Assembly: GCA_945788675.1 (NCBI GenBank) | Contig: CALZMY010000243.1 | Location: 1-16,202, forward strand | Source of the DNA: an uncultured Gammaproteobacteria bacterium | GTDB taxonomy: Bacteria > Pseudomonadota > Gammaproteobacteria > SZUA-140 | Direction: 5' to 3' | DNA length: 16,202 nucleotides | Shown here: positions 6,743 through 14,442 of the stretch, piece after piece | Layout: every line of letters begins with the position of its first letter | Position numbering within the stretch: position 1 is the first letter of the stretch | Translations under genes and position numbers: made by a program | Notes under the pieces: model-generated | The model's input: the letters and a program-made list of their open reading frames with translations, nothing else | The model's database searches: none | Told to the model about the DNA's origin: nothing

Positions 6743-6757
6743 TGGCATGATGATTGC
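6743..6757 (+). promoter_or_regulatory. Sigma-54 (RpoN) promoter of the fliL operon
   Basis: TGGCATGATGATTGC matches the -24/-12 consensus TGGCACG-N4-TTGC at every fixed position except one (T for C at 6748). The GG and GC doublets have the obligatory 10-base spacing. Transcription should start near 6768-6770, leaving a leader of about 40 bases before ATG 6808. Sigma-54 control by a FleQ/FlrC-type activator is the known pattern for middle flagellar genes in Vibrio and Pseudomonas. Confidence 0.88.
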
Positions 6758-6793
6758 TTTTAGAGCAGTAAATCTGTTTATTAATCGATATGG

Positions 6794-6800
6794 AAAGGAA
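6794..6800 (+). promoter_or_regulatory. Ribosome binding site that decides the fliL start
   Basis: AAAGGAA lies seven bases before ATG 6808. The upstream in-frame ATG at 6790 has no purine-rich site and this site would fall inside its reading frame, so 6808 is the preferred start. Confidence 0.75.
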
Positions 6801-6807
6801 ATCTGAT

Positions 6808-7374
6808 ATGGCCGTAGATGAAGAAAATGAAGGAGCCGAAAAGAATGAACCTGCAAAACAGCCCAAAGGGACACTGCTAAAGGCCGTCCTTATTGTTTTG
6901 TCTATTTTCCTGGCTATTGGCGGCAGTGTGGTTGCAACACTTTATTTTGCGGGTGTCTTTCCCGGGGGGGCAGATGAAACCAGCGCTGAGGTAAGTCACG
7001 ATGAGCCGAGCGGGAAAACCAAGGGGAAAAGTGAAAAGAAGAAGGTAGACAAGGGGCCCGCTATCTATTTTCCTTTTGAAGCCCCATTTGTGGTTAATTT
7101 TATCGATAAAAATCAAATCCGTTATTTACAGATTAATGTTGAGGTGATGGCGCGAGATCAGGAGGTTATTGATGCGATTGGTGTGCACTTGCCAAAGATC
7201 AAAAATAATCTGCTAGTGCTTTTTAGTGATCTCGATTTTGAGATGATTACAAATGTTGCCGGTAAGCAGAAGTTACGCGACCTTGCACTAGAGGAGCTGC
7301 GTAGGATCCTTAAAGAAGAAACTGGCAACGGTGAAGTAGAAGCGCTTTATTTCACTGGTTTTGTCATGCAGTAG
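6808..7374 (+). CDS. fliL: Flagellar basal body-associated protein FliL
   Basis: A 188-residue single-pass inner-membrane protein of the FliL family, which surrounds stator units at the flagellar motor and supports torque and swarming. A short charged cytoplasmic N-terminus (1-22) is followed by one membrane segment (about 24-46), a low-complexity, lysine- and glutamate-rich linker (55-84), and the conserved periplasmic domain (87-188) beginning YFPFEAPFVVNF and ending with the typical GFVMQ. ATG 6808 is preferred over ATG 6790 because of the ribosome binding site between them. It is the first gene of the flagellar operon, directly behind the sigma-54 promoter, and 14 bases ahead of fliM. Confidence 0.95.
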   Translation: MAVDEENEGAEKNEPAKQPKGTLLKAVLIVLSIFLAIGGSVVATLYFAGVFPGGADETSAEVSHDEPSGKTKGKSEKKKVDKGPAIYFPFEAPFVVNFIDKNQIRYLQINVEVMARDQEVIDAIGVHLPKIKNNLLVLFSDLDFEMITNVAGKQKLRDLALEELRRILKEETGNGEVEALYFTGFVMQ

Positions 7375-7388
7375 CGCTGGAAATATTT

Positions 7389-8396
7389 ATGTCTGTCAAT
7401 GACCTGTTAACACAAGATGAGATTGATGCGTTACTTCATGGTGTCACTGGTGGTGATATTGAATCGGAAGATGATGCGCCGCTGGATGATGGCCTGGCGC
7501 ATGAATATGATTTCAACAGCCAGGACAGGATTGTACGTGGGCGTATGCCTACGTTGGAGATGATCAACGAGCGCTTTGCTCGTCACTTCAGAATCAGTTT
7601 GTTCAATATGTTGCGGCGTACTGCAGAGATATCGGTGGGTAGCGTTCAAATGCTGAAGTTTACTGAATATGTGCATAGCCTGTTTGTCCCTGCAAGTTTG
7701 AATCTAGTCAAACTAGAACCGCTGCGGGGGACGGGCTTGTTTGTATTTGATCCAAAGCTGGTCTTTACGGTAGTTGATAACTTTTTTGGTGGTGAGGGTA
7801 AATTCCACGCCAAGATTGAAGGCCGAGAATTTACGCCGACGGAGCAACGCATTATTCAAATCATGCTTGACCTAAGTTTTAAAGATATGAAAGAGGCATG
7901 GAATCCTGTGTTGCCGATTAAGTTTGATTTTCAGGGGATGGAGGTCAATCCGCACTTTGCAAATATCGTTAGTCCTAGTGAAGTAGTGGTAGTCACAACA
8001 TTTCATATTGAACTGGAAGGTGGTGGCGGTGATTTTCATGTCACCCTTCCTTACTCAATGGTAGAGCCAATTCGTGAAATTCTTGATGCCGGTGTACAGA
8101 GTGATCGAGATGATAATGATGATCGTTGGTCGGTTGCGCTGGTGGAAGAGATTAAAGAGGCTGATGTTGAGATGAGTAGCATACTAACTGAAACAGAGAT
8201 AACACTTGATGAGCTTAATGAACTTAAATGCGGCGATATTATTCCAATTGATATGCCTGAGAATGTCACCATCCGTGTTGAAGATATACCTGTATTTAGA
8301 GGTAATTTTGGTGTTTCTGATGGAAAAAATGCGATTAAGATAACAGAACGGGTTGTTGCAGAAAGTACGAAACAGCTGCAAACAGTAGTGGGGTAA
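7389..8396 (+). CDS. fliM: Flagellar motor switch protein FliM
   Basis: A 335-residue C-ring protein that binds phospho-CheY and reverses rotor direction. The N-terminal CheY-binding peptide LLTQDEIDALL (6-16) is intact. An acidic linker (22-37) leads to the CheC-like middle domain with the FliG-contacting GGEG loop (134-137). A FliN-homologous SpoA domain covers about 255-325. Length is normal for the family. The ribosome site is weak (TGGA, seven bases before the ATG), consistent with coupling to fliL upstream. fliN starts five bases after the stop. Confidence 0.97.
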   Translation: MSVNDLLTQDEIDALLHGVTGGDIESEDDAPLDDGLAHEYDFNSQDRIVRGRMPTLEMINERFARHFRISLFNMLRRTAEISVGSVQMLKFTEYVHSLFVPASLNLVKLEPLRGTGLFVFDPKLVFTVVDNFFGGEGKFHAKIEGREFTPTEQRIIQIMLDLSFKDMKEAWNPVLPIKFDFQGMEVNPHFANIVSPSEVVVVTTFHIELEGGGGDFHVTLPYSMVEPIREILDAGVQSDRDDNDDRWSVALVEEIKEADVEMSSILTETEITLDELNELKCGDIIPIDMPENVTIRVEDIPVFRGNFGVSDGKNAIKITERVVAESTKQLQTVVG

Positions 8397-8401
8397 CTAG
8401 C

Positions 8402-8806
8402 ATGAATGATACGACAGACAATAATGATGACGTAGGCGATGATTGGGCTGCCGCTATGAATGAGCAGGCTGAATCGGAAGGGGCAGATGCAGCGCCTGCA
8501 GATTTTCAGAATCTTCAGGCGGATACAGTGTCAGCTAGTGCAATGGAAGAAAACATTGAGATGATCCTTGATATCCCAGTGACTGTTTCAGTTGAGATAG
8601 GACGAAGCAAAATCAATATCAGAAATCTTCTTAAGCTCAATCAGGGATCAGTTGTTGAACTAGACAGGTTGGCCGGTGAGCCAATGGATGTGATTGTGAA
8701 TGGCACCTTAATTGCTCATGGTGAGGTTGTGGTTGTGAATGAGAAGTTTGGCGTTCGTCTTACTGATGTCATCAGTGCTACAGAGCGTGTTAAAAAGCTT
8801 AAATAA
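8402..8806 (+). CDS. fliN: Flagellar motor switch protein FliN
   Basis: A 134-residue C-ring subunit that partners FliM and docks the export apparatus through FliH. The acidic N-terminus (1-50) is poorly conserved; the SpoA domain fills 55-132 with hallmarks ILDIPVTVSVEIGR, VVELDRLAGEPMDVIVNGTL and FGVRLTDV. Length and order are standard. Preceded by GTGGGG inside the end of fliM, so translation is probably coupled. Confidence 0.97.
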   Translation: MNDTTDNNDDVGDDWAAAMNEQAESEGADAAPADFQNLQADTVSASAMEENIEMILDIPVTVSVEIGRSKINIRNLLKLNQGSVVELDRLAGEPMDVIVNGTLIAHGEVVVVNEKFGVRLTDVISATERVKKLK

Positions 8807-8811
8807 TAGTT

Positions 8812-9279
8812 GTGATAAGAATGACTACGCTGATTAAAATATTCATTATCATCACGACATTGTTACCACTTTCACTTTTTGCTAGCGAGATAACAGGTGA
8901 AATTCCCAAAGTTCCAAACGTTATTGGTGCTGGCAACGTGTTGCAAATTGTAATGGGATTGTTCGTTGTTCTTGTGATAATCATCGGAACGGGATGGTTA
9001 TTGAAGCGATATGGTGGAATGGGTGGCGTATCTAATGCCAATCTAAAGGTTGTTGCTGGTATTACTGTAGGACAACGAGAAAAAATAGTAGTAGTACAGG
9101 CGGGAGATGTACAGGTGTTGGTAGGCGTTTCACCGGGCAATATTCGTGCATTACATGTACTTGATAAAAATATCGATACTGAGAATCAGCTGAAAGTTGG
9201 TAACACGACAGTAGAAAAGAGTAGTAGTGGCTTCGTTAATCATCTCAAGCAGCAGATTAAAAACCGAGAAGAATCATGA
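8812..9279 (+). CDS. fliO: Flagellar biosynthesis protein FliO
   Basis: A 155-residue membrane protein that acts as a chaperone for assembly of the FliP ring in the export gate. It has an N-terminal signal-type hydrophobic stretch (7-24, likely end LFA-S), a second membrane segment (about 43-64) ending in the basic GWLLKRYGG, then a small cytoplasmic FliO domain with ITVGQREKIVVVQAG and LVGVSPGNI. Start choice is unclear: GTG 8812 or ATG 8821, neither with a good ribosome site; both keep the signal segment. It overlaps fliP by four bases (ATGA). Confidence 0.92.
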   Translation: MIRMTTLIKIFIIITTLLPLSLFASEITGEIPKVPNVIGAGNVLQIVMGLFVVLVIIIGTGWLLKRYGGMGGVSNANLKVVAGITVGQREKIVVVQAGDVQVLVGVSPGNIRALHVLDKNIDTENQLKVGNTTVEKSSSGFVNHLKQQIKNREES

Positions 9280-10016
9280 GCAGAGTAGTTTCTGTTCTTT
9301 TTCTTTATCTAGTATCGATTTCCATCGCATCTGCGGATGCAGGACTGCCAGCACTGACAGTAACACCAGGTAGTAATGGCGGCGAAACCTATACGCTGAG
9401 CATTCAAATATTGGCACTTATGACAGTGCTGACGTTGCTGCCGGCAGCGCTGATGATGATGACTTCATTCACGCGCATTATCATTGTGCTTGCCATTTTG
9501 CGTCAGGCGCTTGGCACTGCGCAGACCCCGACGACACAGACGCTGATTGGCCTTGCCCTGTTTCTTACCATTTTCATCATGATGCCGGTTTTCGAGGCTG
9601 GTTATGATGCTGGCCTCAGGCCCTATATGGAAGAAAAAATTGAAGTAGAAGAAGCGCTGGAAAAATCGATTGAACCATTTCGGAAGTTTATGCTTGCTCA
9701 AACGCGAGATAGCGACCTTAACTTATTTGCAGGCCTTTCCGGCAATGAAGATATTGATTCGTATGATGATGTGCCTCTATCTATGTTGTTACCAGCTTTT
9801 GTTACCAGTGAGCTGAAAACGGCTTTTCAGATAGGATTCATGATATTTATTCCATTTTTAATTATTGACCTGGTGGTGGCAAGCGTCTTGATGGCGATGG
9901 GTATGATGATGTTGTCACCCTTAATCATATCGTTGCCATTTAAGTTGATGTTATTTGTGTTAGTCGATGGTTGGGCGTTAATTATGGGTACGCTTGCCTC
10001 AAGTTTCTATACTTGA
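9276..10016 (+). CDS. fliP: Flagellar export gate protein FliP
   Basis: A 246-residue inner-membrane protein, five copies of which form the core of the type III export channel with FliQ and FliR. It has a cleavable-type signal peptide (1-20, ending ISIASA), a first hydrophobic pair around 43-108 with the conserved TSFTRI (63-68), a periplasmic stretch 110-172, and the family signatures PAFVTSELKTAFQIGF (173-188) and FIPFLIIDLVVASVL (191-205) followed by the methionine-rich gating loop MAMGMMM (206-212). Start ATG 9276 overlaps the fliO stop, with GAGAAGAA just upstream, indicating coupled translation. Confidence 0.97.
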   Translation: MSRVVSVLFLYLVSISIASADAGLPALTVTPGSNGGETYTLSIQILALMTVLTLLPAALMMMTSFTRIIIVLAILRQALGTAQTPTTQTLIGLALFLTIFIMMPVFEAGYDAGLRPYMEEKIEVEEALEKSIEPFRKFMLAQTRDSDLNLFAGLSGNEDIDSYDDVPLSMLLPAFVTSELKTAFQIGFMIFIPFLIIDLVVASVLMAMGMMMLSPLIISLPFKLMLFVLVDGWALIMGTLASSFYT

Positions 10017-10036
10017 TCGATGGTGAGGTCACTGAT

Positions 10037-10306
10037 ATGAGTCCGGAAGATGTACTGACCTTAGGGCGATCTGCACTTGAGGTTACCATTATGATCATTG
10101 CATTGTTGCTGATTCCTGCATTGGTTGTGGGTTTGATGGTGAGCATGTTTCAGGCGGCGACGCAGATTAATGAGGCGACACTTAGTTTTATCCCCAAGCT
10201 TTTTATTACCTTTATTGTGATGCTAATTGGTGGCCCGTGGATTTTACAGGTAATGACTAGTTATACACGCCAGTTGATCCAGAATATTCCGATGATGATC
10301 GGATGA
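10037..10306 (+). CDS. fliQ: Flagellar export gate protein FliQ
   Basis: An 89-residue two-helix inner-membrane protein of the export channel. It starts MSPEDVLTLGRSALEV and has membrane hairpins at about 15-38 and 52-75, with the conserved QAATQINEATLSFIPK between them. A longer frame opens at 9971 inside fliP, but that start would overlap fliP by 46 bases and add residues foreign to the family. ATG 10037 has GAGGT (10024-10028) eight bases ahead and gives the usual 89-90 residue length, so it is chosen. Confidence 0.96.
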   Translation: MSPEDVLTLGRSALEVTIMIIALLLIPALVVGLMVSMFQAATQINEATLSFIPKLFITFIVMLIGGPWILQVMTSYTRQLIQNIPMMIG

Positions 10307-10333
10307 TAAAGCTATAGTTGAGTATCTCCCCCT

Positions 10334-11110
10334 GTGAATTTCACCGATGAGCAACTGATAAATCTTGTAACCAGTTATTTCTGGCCGTTTACCAGAATCG
10401 CTGCCTTTGTTGCCGTAGTACCCATTTTTGGTGCTCGTGTTATACCGGCCAGAATACGTTTATTGATCGCAATCTCATTGACGATGGTTATTGTACCTAT
10501 TCTCCCACCTTCTGCTGCTGTTGACCCATTTGGATTAGATGGATTATTAACGACTGCAGCACAGGTGATGATCGGTCTGGCAATGGGATTCGCGATGAAG
10601 CTGATATTTAGTGCGATTGAAACAGGTGGTCATCTGATGGCGCAGACAATGGGTTTAGGTTTCGCCCAAATGAACGACCCGGCTAACGGGGTTACGGTGC
10701 CTGTTGTCAGTCAGTTTTATATCATTATGGCGACGTTGTTATTTCTTGCCCTCAATGGACATTTAGTGATGATTGATGTGCTTGCTGAGAGTTTCCAGAC
10801 GCTTCCGGTTTCAATGCAGGGTGTTAGTCATGATGGTATGTGGTTACTGATTTCATGGTCGAGCTGGATCTTTACTGGTGCTGTATTGATGTCACTGCCG
10901 GTGGTAGTCGCATTACTGCTTGTGAATGTCGCGTTTGGTGTAATGATGCGTGCCGCACCACAGTTAAACGTTTTTGCGGTTGGCTTTCCATTAACATTGA
11001 CGTTTGGTTTTGTATTTATGCTGGCATCGCTACCGATTTTCTTACCTCAGTTCAGTGACCTGATCGAAAATGCATTTATGACTGTTGGCAATATAGTTTC
11101 TGCGAGATAG
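10334..11110 (+). CDS. fliR: Flagellar export gate protein FliR
   Basis: A 258-residue multi-pass inner-membrane protein, single-copy partner that seals the FliP5-FliQ4 helical channel. Six hydrophobic stretches are visible; conserved parts are PARIRLLIAISLT (38-50), GHLMAQTMGLGFAQMNDP (99-116) and RAAPQLNVFAVGFP (206-219). The start is GTG 10334 by elimination: an in-frame TGA lies at 10319-10321 and the next methionine is far inside the family core. The upstream sequence is pyrimidine-rich (ctcccccct) with no ribosome site, so translation is expected to depend on that of fliQ. flhB begins three bases after the stop. Confidence 0.95.
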   Translation: MNFTDEQLINLVTSYFWPFTRIAAFVAVVPIFGARVIPARIRLLIAISLTMVIVPILPPSAAVDPFGLDGLLTTAAQVMIGLAMGFAMKLIFSAIETGGHLMAQTMGLGFAQMNDPANGVTVPVVSQFYIIMATLLFLALNGHLVMIDVLAESFQTLPVSMQGVSHDGMWLLISWSSWIFTGAVLMSLPVVVALLLVNVAFGVMMRAAPQLNVFAVGFPLTLTFGFVFMLASLPIFLPQFSDLIENAFMTVGNIVSAR

Positions 11111-11113
11111 ACG

Positions 11114-12247
11114 ATGGCAGATAATAATACAGGCCAGGAAAGAACAGAAGAGGCAACCCCGAAACGATTACAGGAATCGAGAGATAAGGGGCAGGTTGCA
11201 CGCTCACGTGAGCTTAGCACAATGAGCTTACTGCTCGCTTCTGCCGCAGGGTTTTTGATGTTTGGTGATCAACTCGTGGCCGATATTATGAGGCTGATGC
11301 GAGAATCTTTTACCGCGAGTCGTGTTGACTTGATGGATGTTAAAAACATCCCGCTTTTCCTTGAAAATTCCATTGCAGATGCGCTTATTGCGTTGATACC
11401 TTTTTTTGTCATTGTGATGGCGGCTGCATTTTTTTCCCCGATGGCACTGAGTGGCTGGTCTTTCAGTACCAAGGCCCTGGCTTTTAAATGGGACAAGCTT
11501 GACCCGATTAAGGGCATGGGGCGAGTTTTTTCTGTGAAAGGCCTGATGGAGCTGGTTAAAGCGTTGGCAAAGTTCATGCTAGTAATGACGATAGCGCTAT
11601 TAATTCTGTGGCATCAGTCTGAGCTGTTTATTCTTCTTGGGGTAAAGAGTGTTGAGCCAGCAGTAGCACAAGCAGGAAGCCTTCTCATGTGGGCTTTCAT
11701 TTTACTAAGTTGTGCGACGATTGTGATTGCAGCTATCGATGTGCCATTTCAGCTGTGGGATCATGCGCGCCAGCTAAAAATGACGCGCCAGGAAGTAAAG
11801 GATGAGTACAAGCAGACGGAAGGCAATCCCGAGATGAAACGCAAGGTGCGTGAAGTGCAGATGGCAATGGCAGAAAAGCGCATGATGGAAGAGGTGCCAA
11901 AGGCGGACGTGATAGTGACAAATCCGACGCATTATGCTGTGGCTATTAAATATGATCAGTTAAAAATGGGCGCGCCTATTGTTGTCGCAAAGGGCAAGGA
12001 CCTGGTGGCGGCAAAGATCAGAAGTCTTGCGTATAGCAACAATGTGCCGTTATTAGAAGCGCCTCCACTATCTCGAGCACTCTATCATAGTACTGAATTG
12101 AATGATGAAGTACCTGCTGGTCTCTATCTTGCAGTAGCTCAGGTGCTGGCATATGTATACCAGTTAAGGCAAAAACAGTCTCGCTTTGATGAGACGTTGA
12201 CGATGGATGATCTCCCGATTCCCGATGATCTAAAGCGTGACGAGTAA
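11114..12247 (+). CDS. flhB: Flagellar export switch protein FlhB
   Basis: A 377-residue protein that switches export from rod/hook to filament substrates. The cytoplasmic N-terminus shows the family hallmark ERTEEATPKRLQESRDKGQV (9-28). Four membrane segments fall at about 35-55, 90-112, 147-166 and 186-208, with the conserved DKLDPIKGMGRVFS (127-140) between the second and third. The C-terminal cytoplasmic domain carries the self-cleavage motif NPTH (270-273; cut between N and P in characterised homologues) within VIVTNPTHYAVAIKY. Normal length, no missing residue seen. flhA follows nine bases downstream. Confidence 0.97.
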   Translation: MADNNTGQERTEEATPKRLQESRDKGQVARSRELSTMSLLLASAAGFLMFGDQLVADIMRLMRESFTASRVDLMDVKNIPLFLENSIADALIALIPFFVIVMAAAFFSPMALSGWSFSTKALAFKWDKLDPIKGMGRVFSVKGLMELVKALAKFMLVMTIALLILWHQSELFILLGVKSVEPAVAQAGSLLMWAFILLSCATIVIAAIDVPFQLWDHARQLKMTRQEVKDEYKQTEGNPEMKRKVREVQMAMAEKRMMEEVPKADVIVTNPTHYAVAIKYDQLKMGAPIVVAKGKDLVAAKIRSLAYSNNVPLLEAPPLSRALYHSTELNDEVPAGLYLAVAQVLAYVYQLRQKQSRFDETLTMDDLPIPDDLKRDE

Positions 12248-12256
12248 GGTGAAGTT

Positions 12257-14362
12257 ATGGCCCAGGCAAATGTATTAGATACCGCGCGTCAAATCAGTCG
12301 AAATGGGCTGATCGGCGCACCGCTGTTATTAATGTCTATTTTGGCGATGATGGTTGTTCCATTGCCGCCAATTTTACTCGATCTGTTTTTTACTTTTAAT
12401 ATCGCACTGTCATTGATTGTTATTCTCTCTGGTGTTTATTCGAAACGGCCGCTCGATTTTGCTATCTTTCCGACGGTACTGTTAATTGCAACGCTGCTGC
12501 GACTGGCGCTCAACATCGCCTCTACTCGTGTGGTGTTACTGGAGGGACATACCGGTACCAACGCGGCCGGTGATGTGATCGAGGCCTTTGGTGACTTTGT
12601 GGTGGGTGGTAACTACGCCGTTGGTCTGGTGGTGTTTGCGATTCTCGTGATTATCAATTTTGTGGTCGTCACCAAGGGCGCTGGTCGGATATCAGAGGTG
12701 AGTGCCCGCTTTACCCTCGACGCGATGCCGGGTAAACAGATGGCGATTGATGCCGATCTTAATGCGGGTGCAATTGACCAGGATGAGGCTAAACGTCGTC
12801 GTTCCGATGTGGTCTCTGAAGCTGATTTTTATGGCTCAATGGATGGTGCCAGTAAGTTTGTACGTGGTGATGCCATTGCAGGTATTTTAATCCTATTTAT
12901 CAATATTGTGGGTGGATTAGCGGTAGGTATCTTACAGCACGACATGGCGTTTGCTGATGCTATGCGCAACTACACCTTATTGACGATTGGTGATGGTCTG
13001 GTGGCGCAAATTCCGTCGCTGATTCTGTCAACCGCTGCTGCCATCATGGTGACACGTGTTTCCAGTGAGCAGGATATGGGGCAACAGTTTGCCTCGCAGA
13101 TGTTTGAAAGCCCACGTGCGCTAGCTGTGACAGCGGGCGTGATTGGTATTCTTGGTTTGATCCCTGGTATGCCTAATCTGGTGTTTCTGGGTATTGCCGC
13201 ACTGGCAGGTGGTGCAGCCTATTATCTATCGATACGGACTGTGCAGGATGTCGATGAAACGGCGGTTGAAGAGACGTTGGCTCAACAGGCTCAGGCGCCT
13301 GCAGCCGGTGAGGTGACAGAGGAGAATAAGGATCTCAGTTGGGATGATGTTGTGCCAGTCGATGTGATTGGGCTGGAAGTGGGATATAAGCTGATTCCGC
13401 TGGTAGACAAGAACCAGAATGGACAGTTGATGGCGCGTATTAAAGGCATACGTAAAAAGTTAACCCAGGAAATAGGTTTCCTGATTCCTCCTGTACATAT
13501 CCGTGACAATCTCGAATTGTCACCCGGTGCATACCGCATCACATTAATGGGTGTCGCTGTTGGTGAGTCCGATATCTACCCAGACCGCGAAATGGCGATT
13601 AATCCGGGACAGGTGTTTGGCACGCTGGCTGGTGTGCCGACTAAAGACCCCGCCTTTGGCATGGACGCGGTCTGGATTGACCCAGGCCAGCGCGAACAGG
13701 CGCAAACGATGGGCTACACCGTGGTCGATGCCAGTACCGTGGTGGCAACACATATCAGTCAGTTGTTGCAGAGTCAGGCCTCTGACCTGCTGGGGCGTGA
13801 AGAGGTTCAGCATCTGCTTGATGGATTGAGCACAAGTGCGCCTAAACTGGTTGAGGGTCTGGTACCAGATGTCATGCCGCTAGGTGTGATTCAGAAGGTG
13901 CTGCGTAACCTGTTAGAGGAAAACATTCCGATCCGCGATATGCGCACAATCGTTGAGACGCTTGCGGTCGAGGGCACAAGAAGTCAAGATCCTGACGCGT
14001 TGACGGCTGCAGTGAGAGTGAGCCTCGGAAGAATGATCGTCCAAAATATCAATGGCTTATCTTCCGAGCTGCCTGTTATTTCTCTTGATCCTTCTTTGGA
14101 ACAGTTATTGCAAGAGTCTATGCAGAGTGGCGGTGGATTGGAGCCAGGGTTGGCAGAAAGAATTCATCAATCACTGTTGGAATCGGCACAACGACAAGAG
14201 ATGGCAGGGCAGCCCGCAGTGTTAGTGGTATCAGCACCGTTGAGGCCTATGTTGGCACGATTTGTAAGAAATACGATACCTAATATGCATGTGTTGTCTT
14301 ATAACGAAATGCCGGATAACAGACAGATAAAGATTATCGCGAACATTGGTAGACCAGACTAG
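12257..14362 (+). CDS. flhA: Flagellar export gate protein FlhA
   Basis: A 701-residue protein forming the nonameric ring of the export gate that couples proton flow to export and receives substrate-chaperone complexes. The N-terminal half has about eight membrane segments with the FHIPEP-family signature RLALNIASTRVVLLEGHTG (82-100) and the cytoplasmic loop RISEVSARFTLDAMPGKQM (144-162). RGDAIAG (203-209) contains the conserved membrane-proximal Asp. A linker rich in Ala, Gln and Glu (330-358) leads to the cytoplasmic docking domain 361-701. Ribosome site AAGGTGA (12246-12252) sits five bases before the ATG. Codons in the central part look slightly richer in G/C than in fliO-fliR, as judged by eye. 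Confidence 0.98.
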   Translation: MAQANVLDTARQISRNGLIGAPLLLMSILAMMVVPLPPILLDLFFTFNIALSLIVILSGVYSKRPLDFAIFPTVLLIATLLRLALNIASTRVVLLEGHTGTNAAGDVIEAFGDFVVGGNYAVGLVVFAILVIINFVVVTKGAGRISEVSARFTLDAMPGKQMAIDADLNAGAIDQDEAKRRRSDVVSEADFYGSMDGASKFVRGDAIAGILILFINIVGGLAVGILQHDMAFADAMRNYTLLTIGDGLVAQIPSLILSTAAAIMVTRVSSEQDMGQQFASQMFESPRALAVTAGVIGILGLIPGMPNLVFLGIAALAGGAAYYLSIRTVQDVDETAVEETLAQQAQAPAAGEVTEENKDLSWDDVVPVDVIGLEVGYKLIPLVDKNQNGQLMARIKGIRKKLTQEIGFLIPPVHIRDNLELSPGAYRITLMGVAVGESDIYPDREMAINPGQVFGTLAGVPTKDPAFGMDAVWIDPGQREQAQTMGYTVVDASTVVATHISQLLQSQASDLLGREEVQHLLDGLSTSAPKLVEGLVPDVMPLGVIQKVLRNLLEENIPIRDMRTIVETLAVEGTRSQDPDALTAAVRVSLGRMIVQNINGLSSELPVISLDPSLEQLLQESMQSGGGLEPGLAERIHQSLLESAQRQEMAGQPAVLVVSAPLRPMLARFVRNTIPNMHVLSYNEMPDNRQIKIIANIGRPD

Positions 14363-14432
14363 CGGTAACTGAGTGTGTGATGAGGTGATCAGAGTGACGA
14401 AGCAACAGATGACATACAGAAGTAGAAAGTGC

Positions 14433-14440
14433 GGGGAGGA
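14433..14440 (+). promoter_or_regulatory. Strong, closely placed ribosome binding site of flhF
   Basis: GGGGAGGA ends two bases before ATG 14443. It is the strongest site in the flagellar block and stands in the only sizeable gap (80 bases, 14363-14442), so flhF can be translated independently of flhA. I see no convincing promoter in that gap. Confidence 0.7.
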
Positions 14441-14442
14441 TT

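Noticed and set aside
9971..10036. Longer fliQ reading frame starting at 9971
   Set aside because: The extra 22 residues are encoded inside fliP, are unlike FliQ, and ATG 10037 has a proper ribosome site and yields the family length.
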